64,000 nt of DNA from contig JAFEKR010000037.1 in NCBI GenBank assembly GCA_019022495.1, forward strand, positions 62,001-126,000, in the 5' to 3' direction. Every line of letters starts with the position of its first letter. Positions within the stretch are counted from its first letter, which is position 1. Of this stretch, positions 57,703 through 64,000 are shown in pieces. The stretch is from Epichloe hybrida. Lineage: Eukaryota > Ascomycota > Sordariomycetes > Hypocreales > Clavicipitaceae. The position numbers were made by a program, and so were the translations under genes. Under the pieces are notes generated by a model. It searched no databases and was not told the DNA's origin. It was given only the letters and a program-made list of their open reading frames with translations.

Positions 57703-60700
57703 ATGTCGTTTGGTAGCGGCGGCTTCGGCGGCTTCGGCCAAAACAATAATAACCAGCCATCCAGTGGATTTGGTGGTTTCGGCTCCAACAATACTTCGAC
57801 AGGTACGTGTTTTCATTGCGCGAAATGGCGACGGCAGCTATCGAAAAGCGAGCAAGCGAGAGTGACCATTCATTGACACGCTTTGCATCAGGCTTTGGAA
57901 CGTCTAATTCTGGCGGGTTCGGGCAAAACAATGCCGCTGGCGGAGGCATATTTGGAAATAATAACAACGCCGCTACCACCGGCGGCTTTGGGACTTCAAC
58001 ATCTGGTACGACCTCGACCGCCGCCATCCGTGTTTGACTCGTTGTCACCTTTACCCTTTACCGTTACGTCTACTTTGAACGACTTTGAATCGCTCGCGTT
58101 GTCCATCACGTTGCTGACCTATTTATTAATTTTTTAATTCACAGGTGGTTTTGGAACTACTGCCAGCAGTGGCGGCTTCGGTAGCAAGCCTGCTTTCGGT
58201 ACGAGTACCTCCGGAGGTCTCTTCGGCGGAGGTGCCAACAACAATACCACCACCAACACGTCCACGTTCGGGGGCTTTGGTGCCAACAACAACACAGCAG
58301 CTCCCACTACTGCTTCGTCGCCTTTCGGGGGAGCTAGCAACACTGGTGGTGGGCTCTTTGGCGCGAATAAGCCAGGATTCGGTGCATCAACCAACACTGG
58401 GGGTTCACTCTTTGGCGGTGGAACCACGAACACCGGTGGCTTTGGTACAACCAGCACCGGCTTCGGCACTGCAGGCGCAGTAGGCGACCCGCCGGGCACT
58501 GCATCGACCCCTTTCAATGCATACACAGAGAAGGAGCCGAACACCTCGACCTCGAACTCTTTCCAAAACCTCCTGTTTCAAGAGCCCTACAAGAAGTGGT
58601 CGGCTGAGGAGCTTCGATTAGTGGACTACACGCAAGGACGCCGACACGGCAATGCTACCGGTGGTGGGGCTTTTGGTGTGAGCTCTGGATTCGGGGGGTT
58701 CGGAGGCAACACTAATGCTCCCCAAGCAAATACCGGGTTCGGAGCCAATGCTGCCAATACGACTGGCGGTGGGCTCTTTGGCAACAATGCGACCAATACT
58801 ACCACGGCCAGTACTGGCTTCGGGAGCGGTGGGTTCGGCGCGAACACCCAAAATAATACTGCCAGTGGTGGCCTGTTTGGAGGCGCAAACAAAACTGGCG
58901 GAGGCTTGTTCGGCGGGAGCAACAATAATCAAACCCAGCAAGCTGGTGGAGGCTTGTTTGGAGGTGGCTCTGGTGGATTTGGTGCTTCAACCACGACGAG
59001 CACTTTTGGAGCAAACACCGGCAACAACAACACTGGTGGTGGACTTTTCGGAAACGCTGCCAACAAAACAGGCACTGGATTCAGCTTCGGGAATACCAAC
59101 AACACGACCGCGAACACTGGAACTGGCTTTGGCGGCAATACAGGAGGCGCCTTTGGTTCGACAACGAATAGCACTGGCTCTGGCTTATTCGGAGGCGGCA
59201 ACAACACTCAGTCCACCGGAGGTGGCCTTTTCGGAAATAACAACAACCAGCAGCCACAACAGCAACAACAACAGAATACCGGAGGCGGATTCGGCACTGG
59301 CTTTGGTGGTCAACAGAACCAGCAGCAACAACAGAGCGGAGGTTTGTTTGGCAACCAACAAAAACCTGCAAGTGGCGGACTTTTTGCGGGTAGCACGACC
59401 AACACAGCTTCAGGTGGTGGTCTCTTCGGAGGCAGTAACACGCAGCAACAGCAACCCACCGGCGGAGGTCTCTTTGGCAACGCAAACTTTTCTTCTTCGG
59501 GAGGAGGCTTGTTTGGTGGAAACGGTGGGAACAAACCAGCTACCGGGTCAAGCTTATTTACCGGTGGGAACACCAATCAATCTGCTGCGAGTGGATCTTC
59601 ACTGTTTGGAGGAAGCAATCAACAGCAACAACAGTCAACTGGCGGTGGAATTTTTGGAGCCAGCAACAACCAGCAAAAAACTGGCAGTCTTTTTGGCGGG
59701 TCTCTTCAGTCAGGTGGCGGCCTCTTTGGAGGACAGAATAATCAAGCATTGGGCGGTGGTGGCTTGTTCAGTGGCAGCACGAATCAGCAACAGAACCAAA
59801 GTACCATGGGAAATTCCTTGCTGGGTAGTACACAACAGATCAACAACGCGCCCCAGGGCCTTACTGCCAATCTGAACGATGTTTCGGCATATGGCAGCCC
59901 ATCACTGTTTGCGGGTCTTGGTGGAAACGAGGTATCCAATCCTGGCCCCCTTGCCACTCCTCTCAACGGCAATTCAAAACCACGCAAGAGCTCCATTCTG
60001 CCCATGTACAAGCTTGCTCCGGCTACGGCGGCCTCACGATTTGCTACTCCCCAGAAACGAGGCTTTGGCTTTTCATACAGCTCGTATGGTACCCCGGGCG
60101 GCAGCCCTGCCAGCAGCATCTCTAGCACACCCGGAACCATGGGTCGCAGCTTGCTCGGCCCCAGCTCATCGGGTTCTCTGAGCAAGAGCATTTCGGCAAG
60201 CAATCTACGCCGTAGCTTCAACACCGAGGATAGCATACTTGCTCCAGGGGCCTTCTCCTCCAGCTCCAATCCTCGCTGGTACGGAAGCACAGGTTCCAAG
60301 AAACTGGTCATCAACCGGGACATCCGAAGCGACCTATTCTCAACACCTCAGAAGGACAAGCCGGAGGCTAATGGTGGTGCTCGCAAGCTCTCCAAGCGTG
60401 TCAGCTTCGACACAAGCACCGTTGAGGCTGAGGACGGGACTCCAGTCCGCCAAGCGCTCCCAGCTCCCGAAGACACCCCCACCTCGCAGTCCGACGAAAC
60501 CACACCTCGCCAGAACCGAACAGTGCATGGCACAAATGGTTCACAGACCCCAGAAAAGGAACAGGTCAAGGGCAACGAACTTGCTATTGTGCACGAGGAG
60601 GACAACTCGGCCACACCTGAGGCACAGGTGCCTCTTGGATTCGACAATGCCGCTGGCGATTACTGGATGCAACCGACAAGAGAGGAGCTGCAGAACATGA

Positions 60701-63700
60701 ACCGGGTGCAGCGCCAGCGCGTGGACAATTTTACTGTCGGCCGCGAACATATCGGCTATATCAAATTTAAAGTCCCCGTCGACATCAGCAACATTGAACT
60801 TGATGATCTGTGCGGCGGCATCATCCAGCTGGGACCTCGATCAGCTACTGTTTATCCCGTCCACGCTAAGAAGCCCCCTGTCGGCAAGGGCCTCAACGTT
60901 CCAGCTCAGATTCATTTAGAGCAGTCCTGGCCCCGCGGTGGTCGTGACAAGAGAGTCACCAGTGACCCCAAGAGATTCAACAAGCACATTGAAAGACTCA
61001 AGCGGATCCCGGACACTACATTCGAGAGCTATGATAAGGACACTGGCGTCTGGACTTTTAGTGTCGAGCATTTCACGACTTATGGGCTGGATGACTCGGA
61101 TGAGGAGTCAGATGAAGATGTGGTTCCGCCAACTGCTGTGGACACTCCTACCCGTCAGGTTGGAGCGATGACTGCCACCTTGGATGGCCCAACTGAAGGA
61201 AGTGGTCCAGTCACCTTCAGGCAGAACAAACTGTTTCCGGGGGCCTTTGACGAAGACGAAGAGTTGTATGATTTGGAGACCGCTGGTAAGGAGTCTTTTT
61301 TAGGCAATAGCTCCGCGGATTCTGCGCCCAACGATGTCAAACTCTCACTGGATGACGATTATGCCGGTGGAATGGGCGACGAATATGAAATGTCCGAGGA
61401 CGAAGACATGATGAGATCTTCTCCTGGACATCATCTTGCCGCGGAGCTTGACGATGCCTCGTCGGAAAATGACCAGGATACCAAGAAGGGTACTCCTGGG
61501 GGCATTCTCAGAGCTCGAATGAGAGCTGTGAAGGATTCAGTCGGCCCTGTCACGCTCGAGGTTGCTGATGGTGACGATTGGATGGAAATGCTGCGAAAGA
61601 CGGTCAGTCCTGTTAAGCGAGACCGTCAATTGCTCAGAGAGATGAACGACTCGCCAATCAAGTTCCTCGGGGGGCTCGAAGAAGAAGAAGACGAGAATGA
61701 AACTGTTGGTGACGGTTTGCGCCAATCATCCATCTGGAGAAGAAGTCCGTCCAAAGGAGATGGAGGAAGTGGACCTGCGAGCGCACAAATGACACTGGAT
61801 AAAGGACGTGGATTTGCGACCAGTATCGACTTGATGAACTCGCTCTTCGAAAAACCTAAGCCCCAGCCTACACGACAGACTCTCCGTGCTTCTGTGCCAG
61901 CCAAAGGCTTTCCTGAGGTTGGTGCTTCACTCTGTTGTTAATTTTTCTTCTTATATTTGAACTCGGGTCAGATTGTCCTGATGCCCGCGACGGCGGAACC
62001 CAATATACTGTAACGCATTTGCACATGAATACAAATACTGAACTGAACCCGTCTCTCTTTTGAATAGTGGCCGTACGAACGTCAAGACAAGAACTTTACT
62101 GTCAATGAGGAAGAAAAAGCATATCACGATGCTCCCCGCCCGACGTGGGGCCCTGACGAGACCCTGGTAGTGACGAGATTTTCGGACGCGACGCAATTCC
62201 GACGTAGCCTGCGTGACAACTCGGACATTCTCCAATTCCAACGATCCGGCATTCAGACGAAGAGACAAGACCTCCGCCTTGCCAAATTCTCCGCACAGGT
62301 AGGCAAGCCACCTTTTACAGAATTTTTTTCTTTTTTATTCGCTTGTCTTGATCGATGCTAACGTGACGGCAGTCCTCGAAAAAGTTCCTCCGTGCCCAGG
62401 ATGAAGTAACGGAAATCAAGCTGATCAATGATGTTCCGATGGCGACACTGCGCGCAGCCAGTCTCCAGGGTGTATTTCACCGTCAACAGATGAATGATCC
62501 AGCCCACATCCATGAGAAGCGAGTGTGGGAGCTAGCCAGTATTCTGTTCGATAGCATGCCTGGTGCCAACCCGAGTGAGCCCGAGCCCTTGGTGCGGAAG
62601 CAAAAGCTGACAAAGTTCTGGGCCGAACTGGTAGAACAAGCCTCAACCACTAACGTTGGCCTCGCTGGTTCAAGTGAGGAGAAGGCTGTTGCAAGTTTGG
62701 CAGGACACCGGGTCACGGAAGCATGCAAGTTTCTCCTCGACGGCAAGAATTTCCGTGTAGGGACTTTGGTCCCCCTGATTGGCACTAGCGACGCAGCCAA
62801 AAAGGACATGAGAGAACAACTCAAGGCCTGGCACGACTCCAAGATGCTTTCCGAGTTTTCAGAGGCTATTCGCACCATTTATGAGCTTCTCAGCGGCAAC
62901 GTGTGTGTCTGCGAAGGTATGAAGAATGCTCCTGTCGAGGATCGAACAGATTCATTCGTCATTTCCAAAAAGTTTGGCCTGGATTGGAGACAGTCCTTTG
63001 GCCTTCGGTTGTGGTACGCCATCTCGCAGCATGATAGCGCTGCCCTAGCGGTTTTGAAGTTCATGGACGACGTCAACCAGGACAAGGAGGATCTGCCGCG
63101 ACCGCGGTATCTTGAACAAGGCCTGAAACCCCTCTGGGATGATGTGAAGGAGGGAACGCGCCAGGATCTCTTGTGGGGTCTTCTACAGCTGTACGCCGAC
63201 GAGAAGACGGATCTGGAAGCCATTTTGCGGCCTGAAAACTCACAGCTTTCACCTCTGGACATGAGATTGAGCTGGCAGCTCGGTCAAGCTCTGACCTCGA
63301 CCGGCCAAGTCTCGTTTGGTCAAGATGGGGATGAGAAGGCCGATGCCGCGACCATTGCATATGCTGCGCAATTGACTGCTTCCGGTGAGTGGCTGGAAGC
63401 GATCTTTGTTCTCCTGCATCTACGGCATTCGTCCGCCCGCATGAAAGCCATCCGGGAGCACTTGTGTCGACATGCCGGCATGATTGGCCCCGACACGGGC
63501 TCAACTTTTGCCGTCTTGACCGAGAAGTTCCAGATCCCTGCAGCATGGCTATGGGAGGCACTTGCACTCTACATGCGCAGTGTCAAGCAGGATGCCTCGG
63601 CAGAAGTGCACTGTTTGCTCCGTGCTGGCGAGTTTGCCGAAGCACACCGGGTTCTGGTGCAGCAAGTTGCCCCTCAGGCCGTGATTGAACGTGACTACTC

Positions 63701-63974
63701 GACGCTATCCTCGCTATTGTCGCAGTTCCAAGGCCGGGCTGAGTCCATCCCAGAGTGGACCCAGGGCGGCGAGATTTACAGTCAATTCCTGAGTCTCGTG
63801 CAGCACCGCGGCAGGGGCGAAAGCGCTCCGCCAGCGCTGCTTGAGAAGTTGCTGGCCGGCCTTGACGCCATGAATGGGCACGTGGGAGACACCGAGGTTG
63901 TGCGGTACGCTGCCGTGTCTGACATGGCTGACGAAACCGCAAGAGAGATTCTGAAGCTGGCCAAGAAAAAGCAG
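57703..63974 (+). CDS. NUP145: Nucleoporin Nup98-Nup96 precursor (Nup145), partial
   Basis: Precursor that self-cleaves into an FG nucleoporin and a Y-complex scaffold subunit. Visible exons: 57703-57802, 57892-58005, 58145-61917, 62068-62298 and 62373-63974 (1940 codons); a donor GTATGT at 63975 shows it continues past the window. The N-terminal ~700 residues are GLFG/FG/GGGLFG repeats with Q- and N-rich spacers. A GLEBS motif (residues ~190-240; FNAYTEKEPN..KKWSAEELRLVDY) should bind Gle2/Rae1. The autoproteolytic domain (~905-1060; DYWMQPTREELQNMNRVQRQRVDNFTVGREHIGYIKF..) ends at HF|T (H1047, F1048, T1049), followed by the Nup96 part with its acidic linker and alpha-solenoid (VEEQ.. KFLRAQDEVTEIKLINDVPMATLRAASLQG). 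Antisense frames over the FG repeats are low-complexity shadows. Confidence 0.95.
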
Positions 63975-64000
63975 GTATGTTTGTCTGTGTACTTTGATTC

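Noticed and set aside
58715..59875. 386-codon second-frame ORF over the NUP145 FG repeats
   Set aside because: Low-complexity shadow of the repeat; the real frame encodes GLFG repeats, GLEBS and the autoproteolytic domain.
1..64000. tRNA, rRNA, CRISPR or secondary-metabolite cluster
   Set aside because: No tRNA-like B-box/T-loop, 5S-like block, spaced direct repeats, or PKS/NRPS domains were noticed by eye; a tRNA or covariance-model scan was not possible.

Overview
The window reads as a gene-dense nuclear segment of a filamentous ascomycete, most likely a sordariomycete of the Hypocreales type. The reasons are short GT..AG introns of roughly 50-140 nt with CTAAC/CTGAC-like branch sites, CT-rich leaders, about 50% GC, and a set of single-copy fungal housekeeping proteins such as an Oms1-type methyltransferase, a GDS1 winged-helix protein, an Imp2/Cdc15 F-BAR protein, a DUF7918 protein and fungal Atg13 and Hse1. 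Taxon assignment is inference from protein character, not from a search. No rRNA, tRNA, CRISPR array or autonomous transposon was recognised.

Layout, left to right: CDK1 (minus, cut by the left edge); IMPACT/UPF0029 protein (minus, with a frame conflict); OMS1-like mitochondrial methyltransferase (plus); GDS1-like winged-helix protein (minus); a 2.6 kb gene-poor gap with minisatellites; NOT1, the CCR4-NOT scaffold (minus); F-BAR/SH3 cytokinesis protein (plus); seipin (plus); DUF7918 protein (plus); NTF2 (plus); SNF2-family ATPase of ULS1 type (plus); HSE1 (minus); ATG13 (minus); IBtk-like ankyrin-RCC1-BTB protein (minus); a 238-bp TA-flanked MITE lying in the promoter side of a mitochondrial oxodicarboxylate carrier (plus); a fungal F-box-like protein with SUMO-interaction-like motifs, interrupted by an in-frame stop (minus); epsin (plus); centrin/CDC31-like EF-hand protein (minus); and the NUP98-NUP96 (NUP145) precursor (plus, cut by the right edge).

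The genes do not form a metabolic cluster or operon. They share cell-biology themes: nuclear transport (NTF2, NUP145), endocytosis and sorting (epsin, HSE1), autophagy (ATG13), lipid droplets (seipin), cytokinesis and cell cycle (CDK1, F-BAR, centrin) and mRNA/translation control (NOT1, IMPACT). Exon joins below were built by hand from splice signals, reading frame and family knowledge; where junctions are uncertain this is stated.

The best candidates for a second look are the amber-interrupted gene at 48448-51313 with three VVDLT motifs, the MITE at 45820-46057, the IMPACT frame conflict near 2929-2957, and several unusually small introns or exons. I did not find convincing evidence for a new multi-gene system.
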